64,000 nt of DNA from CAWIHK01 sp963835935 (GTDB lineage: Bacteria > Bacteroidota > Ignavibacteria > UBA10030 > CAVZMI01), in contig CAWIHK010000001.1 of the NCBI GenBank assembly GCA_963835935.1, positions 1,736,001 to 1,800,000 on the forward strand, read 5' to 3'. This document shows, in pieces, positions 45,787 to 55,131 of this stretch. Under the pieces are notes generated by a model. It worked only from the letters and a program-made list of their open reading frames with translations. It was not told where the DNA came from and made no database searches. Each line of letters begins with the position of its first letter. Position 1 is the stretch's first letter. The position numbers were made by a program, and so were the translations under genes.

Positions 45787-46686
45787 TTAATGGATAATCT
45801 GCCCTACCCGGCTAAAATCGATTGTACGGAGTTTGTCGGACAATTTGTAGACTTCGATGTTCGGATCCCACGACCAGTATACTATCATCGGTGTTCCGAT
45901 AACATCTTCAACCGGAATGAATCCCCAGAATCGGCTGTCAAGACTGTCGTCGCGGTTATCGCCCATCCCGAACACATAATCGCGCTGCACGATGTAGCTG
46001 TCTGCTTCGCTGCCGTCGATATATATTTTACCCGCTCGCAATTCGGCATTATGACCCTCACGGGCAATAAAAACTTCCCATTGATCAAAATTATAATAAT
46101 CAAGATGAATGATCATTCCTTTTTTGGGAATTACAACTGGTCCATAATTGTCGGTGTTGCAGCTTGCGCCGCGTGGAAACATTCGCGGTTCAGCATAACC
46201 GGCCGGGCTGATTTCACTCCTTAAAAATTTGAGGTGAGGCGGATTCGGAAAAACTTCACCATTCACATACACAATTTTGTTTATAATTTTCAGAGTATCG
46301 CCCGGAAGCCCGATACACCGTTTAAGATACCATGTTTGAATTTCCGGTTTGGTTTTTAGATCTCGGTCGCCTGGCCAGTCGAAGACAATCACATCGCCCC
46401 GTTCTATTTTTCTGAAACCGGGCACGCGAAAATGCGGCAGACGAATTGATGTAAACGGAATCGTGTAGGGTGTCGTGCCCCCGTAAATAAATTTATTCAC
46501 AAAGAGGAAGTCGCCCGTCATCACGGTGTCTTCCATCGAACCGGTCGGCACTTCGAACGATGCCATTACAAAACTGTTGAGGAGCAGTACCCCGCCAACG
46601 ACAATTAAGAATTCACGAAGCATCGCCCATGTTTTTTGGGCAAGTGATTGAGGAGGAGGAGTTTGAATATTTTTTTTAATCGTCAT
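45787..46686 (-). CDS. lepB: Signal peptidase I, first copy
   Basis: From ATG 46686 (AGGGA 8 nt upstream; a longer frame to 46764 would overlap lepA) this is 299 residues. It has a TM helix near 25-43, VPTGSMEDTVMTGD with catalytic Ser50, WYLKRCIGLPGD with Lys122 and MGDNRDDSLDSRFWG. It has a longer loop between box B and box D than the second copy. It lies between lepA and the second lepB. Confidence 0.93.
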   Translation of the reverse strand: MTIKKNIQTPPPQSLAQKTWAMLREFLIVVGGVLLLNSFVMASFEVPTGSMEDTVMTGDFLFVNKFIYGGTTPYTIPFTSIRLPHFRVPGFRKIERGDVIVFDWPGDRDLKTKPEIQTWYLKRCIGLPGDTLKIINKIVYVNGEVFPNPPHLKFLRSEISPAGYAEPRMFPRGASCNTDNYGPVVIPKKGMIIHLDYYNFDQWEVFIAREGHNAELRAGKIYIDGSEADSYIVQRDYVFGMGDNRDDSLDSRFWGFIPVEDVIGTPMIVYWSWDPNIEVYKLSDKLRTIDFSRVGQIIH

Positions 46687-46702
46687 CGAAAAATCCCTTA
46701 TG

Positions 46703-48508
46703 TTATTGATTCGAGTCGTCCATTGAAAGAACGGCAAGGAACGCTTCCTGCGGAATTTCCACACGTCCTACTTGTTTCATACGTTTCTTGCCTTCTTTTT
46801 GTTTATCCAGAAGCTTCCGCTTTCGGCTAATATCGCCGCCGTAGCATTTTGCCAAAACATTTTTTCGCATTGCACTGATTTGGTTGCGTGCAATAATTTT
46901 TGCGCCTATCGCGGCCTGAATCACCACTTCGAACATTTGTCGTGGAATCAAATGTTTCAACTTGCTGCACAATCTTCTTCCCCAATCGTACGCTTTGTCG
47001 CGGTGAACAATTGTCGAGAGCGCATCAACAGGTTCTCCGTTCAATAATATATCGAGCTTGACGAGGTCCGATTGGCGCATATCGTGAAATTCATAATCGA
47101 ATGAAGCATAACCGCGCGACATTGATTTTAATTTATCATAAAAGTCGAATATGATTTCCGACAGCGGGAGTTCATAAGAAATTTGTGCGCGCGTCGGATC
47201 GAGATATGTAGTATTCTTGTACACACCTCTCCGGTCTGTACACAATTTCATAATGGAACCGATAAACTCGCTCGGTGTAATGATCGTTGCCTGGATAAAC
47301 GGTTCTTCCACATGTTCAATTTCAACCGTATTCGGCATGAACGCCGGGTTGTCGACGAGAACTTCTTCGCCGTTTGTTTTCACCACTTTATATTCCACGT
47401 TCGGAACTGTTGTAATCAACGATTGATTATACTCACGTTCCAATCTTTCCTGAATGATTTCCATGTGAAGCAATCCAAGAAATCCGCACCGGAAACCAAA
47501 CCCTAGCGCGGTTGATGTTTCAGGTTCGTAAATCAATGACGCATCGTTTAATTTTAGACGTTCCAAGGAATCACGAAGTTCCTCAAATTCTTCCGTAACA
47601 GTCGGATAAACTCCGGCAAATACCATCGGTTTCACTTCTTTATAACCGGGTAATTGACTTGTAGGATTGTCGGCATCGGTCACAGTATCGCCAACTTTCG
47701 AATCGTGTACATCCTTCACGTTCGCGACAAGATAACCGACATCGCCTGCACTTAGTTTGCCGATACGTTTCCGCGTCATTTCCAAAATGCCGACTTCTTC
47801 CGCCTCAAATATTTTTCCATTCGAAACGAACTGCACATGCTGATGTTCCTTCAAAGTTCCCTGAAAAACTCTCAGATACACGATTGCACCTCGATAAACA
47901 TCGAACACGGAATCAAAAATCAGCGCTTGTAAAGGCGCTTCATCATTTCCTTTCGGCGCGGGAATTCGCTTGACAATGGCTTCGAGTATTTCGTCGATTC
48001 CGATATTCGACTTTGCGCTTGCGTGAATAATGTCTTCGCGTTTGCATCCAAGCAGGTTAACGATTTCGTCCTGCACGGTTTCAATCATTGTTGCAGCGCT
48101 TGGAAGATCTATTTTATTGAGCACAGGTATGACTTCGAGGCCGGCATCGATAGCGAGATAAAGATTGCTGATGGTTTGCGCTTCAACACCCTGCGAAACA
48201 TCGACTACAAGAATTGCACCTTCACATGCCGCAAGTGAGCGCGATACTTCATACGTGAAATCGACATGTCCGGGCGTGTCGATTAAATTCAGAATATAAT
48301 CCGAGCCATCTTTCGATTTATAATTCATTTGGATTGCATGAGATTTTATTGTGATCCCCCGCTCACGTTCGAGCGGCATATCGTCGAGAATCTGATCCAT
48401 CATCTCACGTGCGGAAATTGTATGAGTGGCTTCCAGTAAACGATCGGCGAGCGTCGATTTTCCATGATCGATATGTGCAATTATACTGAAATTTCTAATA
48501 TGTTCCAT
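46703..48508 (-). CDS. lepA: Elongation factor 4 (LepA)
   Basis: From ATG 48508 the product is 601 residues. It has the translational GTPase motifs AHIDHGKST, RERGITIKS, DTPGHVDF and NKID, the EF-G-like domains and the LepA-specific C-terminal region (AKCYGGDISRKRKLL, KKRMKQVGRVEIPQEAF). It acts on ribosomes during elongation or initiation under stress. The in-frame extension to 48541 runs through a hairpin and was rejected. It heads the operon with two signal peptidases and hemW. Confidence 0.97.
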   Translation of the reverse strand: MEHIRNFSIIAHIDHGKSTLADRLLEATHTISAREMMDQILDDMPLERERGITIKSHAIQMNYKSKDGSDYILNLIDTPGHVDFTYEVSRSLAACEGAILVVDVSQGVEAQTISNLYLAIDAGLEVIPVLNKIDLPSAATMIETVQDEIVNLLGCKREDIIHASAKSNIGIDEILEAIVKRIPAPKGNDEAPLQALIFDSVFDVYRGAIVYLRVFQGTLKEHQHVQFVSNGKIFEAEEVGILEMTRKRIGKLSAGDVGYLVANVKDVHDSKVGDTVTDADNPTSQLPGYKEVKPMVFAGVYPTVTEEFEELRDSLERLKLNDASLIYEPETSTALGFGFRCGFLGLLHMEIIQERLEREYNQSLITTVPNVEYKVVKTNGEEVLVDNPAFMPNTVEIEHVEEPFIQATIITPSEFIGSIMKLCTDRRGVYKNTTYLDPTRAQISYELPLSEIIFDFYDKLKSMSRGYASFDYEFHDMRQSDLVKLDILLNGEPVDALSTIVHRDKAYDWGRRLCSKLKHLIPRQMFEVVIQAAIGAKIIARNQISAMRKNVLAKCYGGDISRKRKLLDKQKEGKKRMKQVGRVEIPQEAFLAVLSMDDSNQ

Positions 48509-48529
48509 CTTTTGTCCAGTAATAGAAAT

Positions 48530-48551
48530 CCCGTCCAGCAATGAGGACGGG
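48530..48551 (-). other. GC-rich hairpin upstream of lepA
   Basis: CCCGTCC (48530-48536) and GGACGGG (48545-48551) form a perfect 7-bp stem with 8-nt loop, 22 nt before the lepA ATG. The T stretch after it is interrupted (ATTTCTATT), so it could be a weak terminator of thrC or a 5' leader structure of lepA. Confidence 0.45.
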
Positions 48552-48766
48552 ACATTAAAAAGCTATTAAATATACTGTAAAACGTTGACAGGTGCAAGAG
48601 AAGGTTCATTGTTCAGGAATGTATCACATCCCACTATTTTCAATGCGAAGTATTTCGTATCTCGTTTTGATTCCATTCTTTTCAAAAACATTTTTCATGT
48701 TCTTGCCGATTTCATCACAATTCTCTTTCGCGAAAGCAATGAACGGCGGGATTATCAATGTCTTCA

Positions 48767-50041
48767 TTACGACTCGCGCAAGATATGTGCTATTTCATCG
48801 AGTTCCGGATTAACAATACGCGGTGGATTAGAATAATGATATCGCTGTTCGCCATTATGATATTGAGCTATCGCATCGGGATCTTTCAAGACGTGGCCCG
48901 TTAAAATTCCGACGATGGTTTCATCTTTCTTAATGACCCCAGAACTTGTAAGTTTTTTCAAACCGGCAACTGTTGCGCATGATGCGGGTTCAGCTCCAAT
49001 ACCGGATGCATCAACGATCGCTTTTGCATCGAGAATCTCTTCGTCCGTCACTTGTTCAACGATGCCGTTAGTCCATTTGAGAGATCTCACTGCTTTTTCA
49101 TAATTGACGGGATTCCCGATCTTAATCGCGGTCGCAATTGTATCTGCTTTTACGGTTTTGAACTCTGAAAAATTTTTTTTGTACGCCAGATATAATGGAT
49201 TTGCACCTTCAGCCTGAATGACTGCAAATCGCGGCAACCTGTCGATCAATCCCAATTCTCTTGCTTCGAAGAAGGCCTTCCCGAACGCGCTTGTATTGCC
49301 GAGATTTCCGCCAGGCACGACCACCCAATCAGGTACTCGCCAGTGTAATTGCTGCAGTGTTTCCAGGACGATTGTTTTTTGTCCTTCGAGCCGGAAAGGA
49401 TTAATTGAATTCAATGGATACGCGCCCAATTGTTGCTCAGCTTCCTGAATCAATCGCATGCAATCGTCGAAATCACCTTTCACCATTAACGTTAGCGCAC
49501 CATAAGCAAGAGCTTGAGAAACTTTTCCAAACGCGACGTGCCCCTCCGGAATCAATACAATTCCTTTGATTCCACCTTCTGCCGCGTATGACGCGAGAGA
49601 AGCTGATGTATTTCCAGTCGATGCACAAACAACTGCAGAGCGTTTTAGATGTTTCGCAACAGTAATCGCAACCGTCATGCCCCGATCTTTGAAGGAGCCG
49701 GTTGGATTTTCTCCTTCATGTTTAAGAAATAAGCCGTCGGCATTTGCCCATCGATTTACGAATGGATTTTTATAGAGGCGTGTATTCCCCTCTGCCTTCG
49801 TGATTATCTTGTCCTTCGACAATGACGGCAATATAATTTCATGGAAGCGCCAAACGCCGCTCGAATATGGAGCATCGACTAGACCAAGACGGTCGTCGAA
49901 TGTTTTCCGTGTTATCGTTTTCTTTAATTCACCGAGATCATGCCAAACATCTAAAAGATGACCGCAATCGCAGAGAAAACGGATGTCATGAATATCATAG
50001 TTTTTTTTGCAGGCAACACATCGTAATTGAGAATATTCCAT
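48767..50041 (-). CDS. thrC: Threonine synthase
   Basis: The 424-residue PLP enzyme begins with a small zinc-ribbon-like segment (Cys8, Cys11, Cys24, Cys26). It then has GENPTGSFKDRGM with the PLP lysine near 118, ASTGNTSASLASYA near 142 and VVPGGNLGN near 238. It converts O-phosphohomoserine to threonine. AGGAAGA precedes the ATG. It stands alone, divergent from the small helical protein gene at 50168. Confidence 0.93.
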   Translation of the reverse strand: MEYSQLRCVACKKNYDIHDIRFLCDCGHLLDVWHDLGELKKTITRKTFDDRLGLVDAPYSSGVWRFHEIILPSLSKDKIITKAEGNTRLYKNPFVNRWANADGLFLKHEGENPTGSFKDRGMTVAITVAKHLKRSAVVCASTGNTSASLASYAAEGGIKGIVLIPEGHVAFGKVSQALAYGALTLMVKGDFDDCMRLIQEAEQQLGAYPLNSINPFRLEGQKTIVLETLQQLHWRVPDWVVVPGGNLGNTSAFGKAFFEARELGLIDRLPRFAVIQAEGANPLYLAYKKNFSEFKTVKADTIATAIKIGNPVNYEKAVRSLKWTNGIVEQVTDEEILDAKAIVDASGIGAEPASCATVAGLKKLTSSGVIKKDETIVGILTGHVLKDPDAIAQYHNGEQRYHYSNPPRIVNPELDEIAHILRES

Positions 50042-50167
50042 TTTAATCTTCCTGTTCTCCTTTTATTATTGTATTTTTAATTATATGAAAAATGCCGGCA
50101 GAGTCAAGAAAAAACATTCGATTAGAAGATTCTTGATAAAAGACTTTTTTTTCCCTTTATTTCGTTA

Positions 50168-50608
50168 ATGACGGAACCAAAGATTACATACGAATCTGCT
50201 GATCACATCAGAAGTCGACTGCAAAATATTATCGAGGCTCTTCGTTTTACAGATCATCTTGAACTCGTGATTAGTCGTGGACAGATGGCGATGGAACTTG
50301 TCGATGAACTTGCGCTCTCGTATGACGTGGAACCTGAAGAAATTGAAAAACGGCGCGCTGAAGTAACCGATCTTACTACGACTCGCATCAAAATAGTACT
50401 TGTCAATAAAGTGCGTTCTCTGCTTTCAATGCAATCGAAAGTTCATTCAAATAAAGGGAAAGCCCTTCTTCTTGGACGAATCATTACTGAGCTCGAAGGA
50501 ATAAAAGAACAGGTCGAAAAAGTTATTCGCGATCATAACTTGAATGATATCATTCGTCAGATCAAAGAAGTACAGCGAACGTTTGAATCGTGGGATGATG
50601 AATATTGA
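50168..50608 (+). CDS. Small all-helical hypothetical protein
   Basis: The 146-residue product is predicted wholly alpha-helical and strongly charged, with long amphipathic helices (ADHIRSRLQNIIEALRF, LLLGRIITELEGIKEQVEKV, NDIIRQIKEVQRTFESW). It has no signal peptide and no TM helix, and I do not recognise a family. Codon usage resembles that of its neighbours. Just after its stop codon begins a hexamer repeat array. It stands alone on the plus strand between thrC and apgM. Confidence 0.65.
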   Translation: MTEPKITYESADHIRSRLQNIIEALRFTDHLELVISRGQMAMELVDELALSYDVEPEEIEKRRAEVTDLTTTRIKIVLVNKVRSLLSMQSKVHSNKGKALLLGRIITELEGIKEQVEKVIRDHNLNDIIRQIKEVQRTFESWDDEY

Positions 50609-50627
50609 GCTAAGGAATAAGGTAAAA

Positions 50628-50662
50628 ATTGAGATCAAGGTCGAGATCGAGGTTTAGATGAA
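50628..50662 (+). repeat. Hexamer array behind the 50168 gene
   Basis: The units GATCAA, GGTCGA, GATCGA, GGTTTA, GATGAA follow one another within 20-55 bp after the stop codon. They fit the consensus GRTYRA seen also at 56110-56178, 59110-59131 and 60040-60081. Confidence 0.6.
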
Positions 50663-50737
50663 AACTCTGGTGTTGGAATAAAAAATATTCAACGACGAAT
50701 CAAATCTGCAATACTCAACAGCATCCGAATCCTAAAC

Positions 50738-51928
50738 TCAACTTAAAAACATTTTCATTAACTCATCACCATTCGGAATCATCAAACCCGTCTTCGCTGC
50801 ATTTGCTTCGCTAAACGGCAATCTCATTCCGGCTTGAATTCCTTCTCCGGCCATAGCAAATGGAATTGGGTCGCCGGAATGGCCGCGAGTTGACACCGGT
50901 GTCGGATGATCCGGCATAACAAGCATTCGATAGCTTCCATATTTTTTAAGTTCGTTAAAAACAGGCCCGACAATTTTCGCGTCAATCTCTTCAACAGCAT
51001 TTTTCTTAATACCCGAGTCTCCGGCGTGACCGGCTTCATCGGGCGCTTCTATGTGCACAAGAATGAGGTCGAAATTTTTTAAAGCTTCGATTGCGGCGAG
51101 TCCTTTCGCTTTGTAATTTGTGTCAAAATAACCGGTGGCACCTTCGACTTTTATCCAACTAAAACCGACAAGTTTTGCCAAACCTTTTACCAAATCGACG
51201 GCTGTAATAGCAGCTCCTTTTAAGCCATATTTAATATCGAAAGGCTCCATCTTCGCTCTCTGTCCCTGTCCCCACAACCATATAGAAGACGCTTCACCCT
51301 TTCCGTCTTCTTTACGCGCTTGATTGACCGGATGATCTTTAAAAAGTTGTCTGCTTCGAGTAATAAGATCGTTGATGATGTCGGCATTTTTTCCGTTTGG
51401 TTTTATCTCGGAAATTGGTTTTCCAATCATATCATGCGGAGGTTGAGTTGAAAGATTTGAATAATCGGCGCCTTTAATCACCATGATGTGGCGATAACCA
51501 ATACCGGGATAAAATTTAATCCGATCACTGCCGAAATTTTTATTCAATTCTTCAACGAGAAGTTTTCCTTCCTCACTCGAGATATGGCCTGCGCTATGAT
51601 CGGCCATTTTTTCATCCTTTATAGTAACTATATTGCAGCGGAATATCCAATCGTCATCCAAAAGATCGATGCCTTGTGCAACTGCTTCTATCGGAGCACG
51701 TCCGCTGTAATATTTTTTGGGATCATAACCGATAACCGACATCATCGCGACATCGCTGCCGGCTTGAAGGCCTGGCGGAACAGTCCGGCATAAACCAAGT
51801 TTTCCGTTGATCGCGAGATAATCTATATTCGGTTTGTTAGCGGCTTCGAAAATTGTCTTGCCATCAAAATCAGGAATTCCAATATCGGCTGCACCATCAG
51901 GAACAACAATCACATATTTTCTTTTCAA
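50738..51928 (-). CDS. apgM: 2,3-Bisphosphoglycerate-independent phosphoglycerate mutase, archaeal type
   Basis: The 396-residue alkaline-phosphatase-superfamily protein begins KRKYVIVVPDGAADI and has SVIGYDPKKYYSGRAPIEA near 65-83, HIEAPDEAGHAGD near 302 and the metal-binding MPDHPTPVSTRGHSGDP near 343. This is the apgM pattern. It interconverts 3- and 2-phosphoglycerate. The start codon is TTG, supported by AAGGAG about 9 nt upstream and by the family N-terminus. It lies alone on the minus strand. Confidence 0.93.
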   Translation of the reverse strand: MKRKYVIVVPDGAADIGIPDFDGKTIFEAANKPNIDYLAINGKLGLCRTVPPGLQAGSDVAMMSVIGYDPKKYYSGRAPIEAVAQGIDLLDDDWIFRCNIVTIKDEKMADHSAGHISSEEGKLLVEELNKNFGSDRIKFYPGIGYRHIMVIKGADYSNLSTQPPHDMIGKPISEIKPNGKNADIINDLITRSRQLFKDHPVNQARKEDGKGEASSIWLWGQGQRAKMEPFDIKYGLKGAAITAVDLVKGLAKLVGFSWIKVEGATGYFDTNYKAKGLAAIEALKNFDLILVHIEAPDEAGHAGDSGIKKNAVEEIDAKIVGPVFNELKKYGSYRMLVMPDHPTPVSTRGHSGDPIPFAMAGEGIQAGMRLPFSEANAAKTGLMIPNGDELMKMFLS

Positions 51929-52034
51929 TTAAAATGCTCCTTAGTAACTGTTTTCTTCAGCAATTTGCCTTTGAATTTTAATATACGATTTTACTCTCTG
52001 AATTTCCACAACCCGATCGAAAGATGGAAGTGCA

Positions 52035-52075
52035 AAAAAAAACGCTTGCACCTGATTTACGTTTCAAAGCAAGCA
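52035..52075 (-). terminator. Terminator after the outer-membrane protein gene
   Basis: GCTTGC (52045-52050) and GCAAGC (52070-52075) pair across a 19-nt loop. On the minus strand nine T residues follow. It lies 29 bp past the stop of the gene at 52104. Confidence 0.75.
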
Positions 52076-52103
52076 CGAGCGTCATTAATTTTTATTTGCG
52101 TTT

Positions 52104-52697
52104 TTAGAAGGTTCCGAATTTTAAAGTCAGCATGCCGGATAGGCCTGACATATCTTTATCTTTCAAACCATCAAATTGAACATCGTTCACCCACCGATAG
52201 CTCGCACCAATATCGATCCGAAAAAATTTTGTCACATTCATTTCAATATTCGCCGAGGGTTCCAATACGAACACCGCATTTGTGTTTTTTTCACTATAAT
52301 TTTGATATATGCTATCTCTGTATGAAATTCCACCGCCACCGATAAGCACGCCTAAAGTATAATGAATGAGATTCATTGAATTGCCTATGTATTCCAGATC
52401 AAGACCACCATAGCCGAAATTAAGATAGGTTGTTCTTCCGGTACCGGAAGGATCGGATATTTTAATGTTGTTGACGAGACCGTAACCTGCCCCGCCGATT
52501 GAAAATGTGTGGTTGATAATCCAGCCGCCCCAGCCTCCAACGAATACACCGGTTGTTCCATTCATCGGCCCGATTTTAACAACCGGCCCTCCGAATCCTC
52601 CACTTTGGATTTCCCCATTAATGAGTGTTTCCTCTTGAGCAACTACCGGCATAGCAATAACAAGAATGAAGATGACAACAAAAAGCACTCTGATCAT
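52104..52697 (-). CDS. Secreted, probably outer-membrane beta-barrel protein
   Basis: The 197-residue protein has a signal peptide (VLFVVIFILVIAMPVVAQ), then alternating amphipathic strands rich in Gly and aromatics (GVFVGGWGGWIIN, FSIGGAGYGLVNNI, LNFGYGGLDLEYIG, FFRIDIGASYRWVND). It ends in a Phe-terminated strand (GMLTLKFGTF), as in small outer-membrane barrels. I recognise no functional family. A terminator follows and a 670-bp spacer with pckA lies upstream. Confidence 0.7.
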   Translation of the reverse strand: MIRVLFVVIFILVIAMPVVAQEETLINGEIQSGGFGGPVVKIGPMNGTTGVFVGGWGGWIINHTFSIGGAGYGLVNNIKISDPSGTGRTTYLNFGYGGLDLEYIGNSMNLIHYTLGVLIGGGGISYRDSIYQNYSEKNTNAVFVLEPSANIEMNVTKFFRIDIGASYRWVNDVQFDGLKDKDMSGLSGMLTLKFGTF

Positions 52698-53081
52698 GTT
52701 TCTTCCTTTCTTATAGACGATGTTATAAATCCTTGTGTAAGAAAAAATAAATTTATTTATTTTTCAACATTTGTACGGAAAACTGAAGCTGTTGTTGCAT
52801 TGCGCATTAGCACGTTTACGATTCTTCATTTCTTCGTTCTTAACAATATAAAGAAATAATCAAAATAACCTTATTATTTAAGTTGATTATTCATTATTTA
52901 TTAATATATTAATTAAAAAAACGTTTATTTCATTACTTTTGTTTATGTTGTTATTTTTGGGTTACTTCTGGAGATTTTAGAAATCATTGACGTTCAATTA
53001 CTCATGCTAAGTGACAAAAGGAAGGTCATGAGAGTGTGAGAAGATTACACAAAAGATTAAAAAAATTTTCTGTTTCAGTTG

Positions 53082-53111
53082 TTGACTTTGGTTAGTCAAA
53101 GAATATATATT
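53082..53111 (+). promoter_or_regulatory. Candidate promoter of pckA
   Basis: TTGACT (53082-53087) and TATATT (53106-53111) are 18 bp apart, close to a sigma-70 consensus. The -35 box is part of a 6-bp inverted repeat (TTGACT...AGTCAA, 53082-53099), a possible operator. Confidence 0.4.
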
Positions 53112-53257
53112 AATTATGGATGATTTTTCCTAAGATTGACGCTTGTTTGGAAGTATCGTCCGACTGTGTATGAGATCTTAAAAATCGATTCAGAATCTGT
53201 TTATTTTGTTCACTTCAAAATTATCCGGATCGATTGGGCTATTGCACCTCGAAATAT

Positions 53258-53309
53258 GATAGAGGTCGTAGAGTTTGTTCAGGCACAGATTGTATTGTGT
53301 ACCTCTATC
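53258..53309 (+). promoter_or_regulatory. Hairpin in the pckA 5' leader
   Basis: GATAGAGGT (53258-53266) and ACCTCTATC (53301-53309) are perfect complements. A smaller CACA/TGTG stem lies inside. The structure ends 56 nt before the pckA ATG and is not followed by a T run, so it is a candidate cis-regulatory RNA rather than a terminator. Confidence 0.45.
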
Positions 53310-53365
53310 CTACTCCGCAAAGTAGCAGATGAGGTAATTATCGTAGACTAGTACGGGAAAAAGAA

Positions 53366-55006
53366 ATGACTAAAATGTTTGAAATTGATACTCCTTCACA
53401 AAATGAAGCGTTGGCATTTAAAAGCGACTTTGGTTTAGAAAAGCATGGCATTCTGAACCTTCGTATCGCTTACTGGAATCTTCCGACTGAAGCGCTCTAC
53501 GAAGAAATCATATTCCGAAAAGAAGCTCATCTATCGAATCATGGAGCCCTCATCGCTTTCACCGGGAAGCATACCGCACGCGCCGCTTCCGACAAAGTCA
53601 TCATTAAAGAACCGTCAACCGAAAATCATATATGGTGGCAAGAGTACAACCGTCCTTACAGTGAAGATAAATTTGATGATCTCTACAATCGTCTCCAGGG
53701 TTTTTTGCAGGGGCGAGACATTTTCGTTCAGGATTGTTATGTCGGGGCTGATCATGCCCATCGTATTCCCATCAGAATTATTTCTGAATACGCATGGCAT
53801 TCTCTCTTTGCGCGAAATATGTTTATACTGCCGGAATCCGTAAATGAATATAGGCATCACGTTCCGGAATTCACCGTTATCTCAATTCCATCATTTAAAG
53901 CTATTCCTAGCATTGACGGCACACCGTCAGAAACGATTATTGCACTCAACTTCGCAAGACGGATGTGTATAATAGGAAATACAATTTATGCAGGCGAAAT
54001 TAAAAAATCAGTTTTCACGCTATTAAATTACGTGTATCCGCTACAAGGTATAATGACTATGCATTGCTCCGCAAATATCGGTAAGAATAATGATACTGCA
54101 ATTTTCTTCGGTCTCTCCGGAACCGGAAAAACTACACTCTCGGCCGATCCTGAACGCCGCTTGATAGGAGATGACGAGCATGGATGGAACGATAAAGGTG
54201 TTTTTAATTTCGAAGGAGGATGCTACGCAAAAGTGATTCGTCTCTCCGCAGAGGCTGAACCCCAAATATTCGCGACAACACATCGATATGGAACAATTCT
54301 TGAAAATGTCGTTTATGATCCGTATACACGTCAGATTGACTTAGACGATGAATCAATCACTGAAAACACGCGCGCTTCCTATCCATTGAAATACATACTA
54401 AATTCCGTTCCGGAAAAAATGGGTGATCACCCGCAGAACATTATTCTTTTAACTTGCGACGCTTCAGGTGTTATGCCGCCAATTTCCCGATTAACTTCGG
54501 ATCAGGCATTGTATCAGTTTATTTCCGGTTACACTTCAAAAATAGCCGGCACAGAAATCGGCACAGGGAAAGAACCGAAGATGACGTTCAGCACATGTTT
54601 TGGAGCTCCGTTCATCGTTCATCATCCATATTTCTACGCAAAATTATTAAAGGAAAAAATTGAAAAAAATAAGTCGAATTGCTGGCTTGTAAATACTGGT
54701 TGGATTGGCGGAGCATTCGGTGTTGGAAAACGAATCAGCATCCAGTACACACGGAAATTATTAAATGCTGCGTTGAACGGTCAATTATTGAACGTGCCTT
54801 ACACCAAAGATACGGTTTTCGGTTTTGAGGTTCCACAAAAATGTTCCGGCGTTCCGGACAAGATTCTTAATCCCTCGGATTCCTGGCCCGATAAGGCTTT
54901 GTATGAACAACGATATAAACAATTGGCTTCAAAATTTATCGACAATTTCAAAAAGTACGCGGATGGTTGTCCACCAGAAGTCGCACAGGCAGGACCAAAA
55001 ATATAA
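53366..55006 (+). CDS. pckA: Phosphoenolpyruvate carboxykinase (ATP)
   Basis: The 546-residue enzyme has the ATP-type kinase-1a P-loop FFGLSGTGKTTLSADP near 247, the metal-site HGWNDKGVFNFEGGCYAK near 272, and NTGWIGGAFGVGKRI near 450. It converts oxaloacetate and ATP to PEP and CO2 for gluconeogenesis, or runs in reverse. It is monocistronic, with a long leader upstream and a strong bidirectional terminator downstream. Confidence 0.97.
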   Translation: MTKMFEIDTPSQNEALAFKSDFGLEKHGILNLRIAYWNLPTEALYEEIIFRKEAHLSNHGALIAFTGKHTARAASDKVIIKEPSTENHIWWQEYNRPYSEDKFDDLYNRLQGFLQGRDIFVQDCYVGADHAHRIPIRIISEYAWHSLFARNMFILPESVNEYRHHVPEFTVISIPSFKAIPSIDGTPSETIIALNFARRMCIIGNTIYAGEIKKSVFTLLNYVYPLQGIMTMHCSANIGKNNDTAIFFGLSGTGKTTLSADPERRLIGDDEHGWNDKGVFNFEGGCYAKVIRLSAEAEPQIFATTHRYGTILENVVYDPYTRQIDLDDESITENTRASYPLKYILNSVPEKMGDHPQNIILLTCDASGVMPPISRLTSDQALYQFISGYTSKIAGTEIGTGKEPKMTFSTCFGAPFIVHHPYFYAKLLKEKIEKNKSNCWLVNTGWIGGAFGVGKRISIQYTRKLLNAALNGQLLNVPYTKDTVFGFEVPQKCSGVPDKILNPSDSWPDKALYEQRYKQLASKFIDNFKKYADGCPPEVAQAGPKI

Positions 55007-55073
55007 GTCTCTGTAAATATTTCGTTTGTCGACATTTTTGAGATTTGTAAAGCAGTCGAAAGAAAAATAAAAC

Positions 55074-55107
55074 AAAAAACCTCACTTACTAAGAGTGAGG
55101 TTTTTTT
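55074..55107. terminator. Bidirectional terminator
   Basis: AAAAAACCTCAC (55074-55085) pairs perfectly with GTGAGGTTTTTT (55095-55106) around a 9-nt loop. It separates convergent pckA and the Gly/Arg-rich lipoprotein gene and can serve both. Confidence 0.9.
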
Positions 55108-55131
55108 ATGAACTGACAAAACCATTAAAGA

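Larger units (their letters stand above)
52698..53365. other. Long spacer with pckA promoter and leader
   Basis: No gene is apparent. The part from 52840 to 52980 is very A/T-rich. From about 53080 the sequence looks like a promoter and a long 5' leader of pckA, described separately. A 71-codon plus-strand frame at 53136-53351 has no domain and no ribosome-binding site. Confidence 0.5.

Noticed and set aside
48585..48836. 83-codon plus-strand frame between lepA and thrC
   Set aside because: It overlaps the end of thrC on the other strand and lacks a ribosome-binding site and domain.
53136..53351. 71-codon plus-strand frame in front of pckA
   Set aside because: It overlaps the structured leader and has no Shine-Dalgarno or domain; a leader explains the stretch better.
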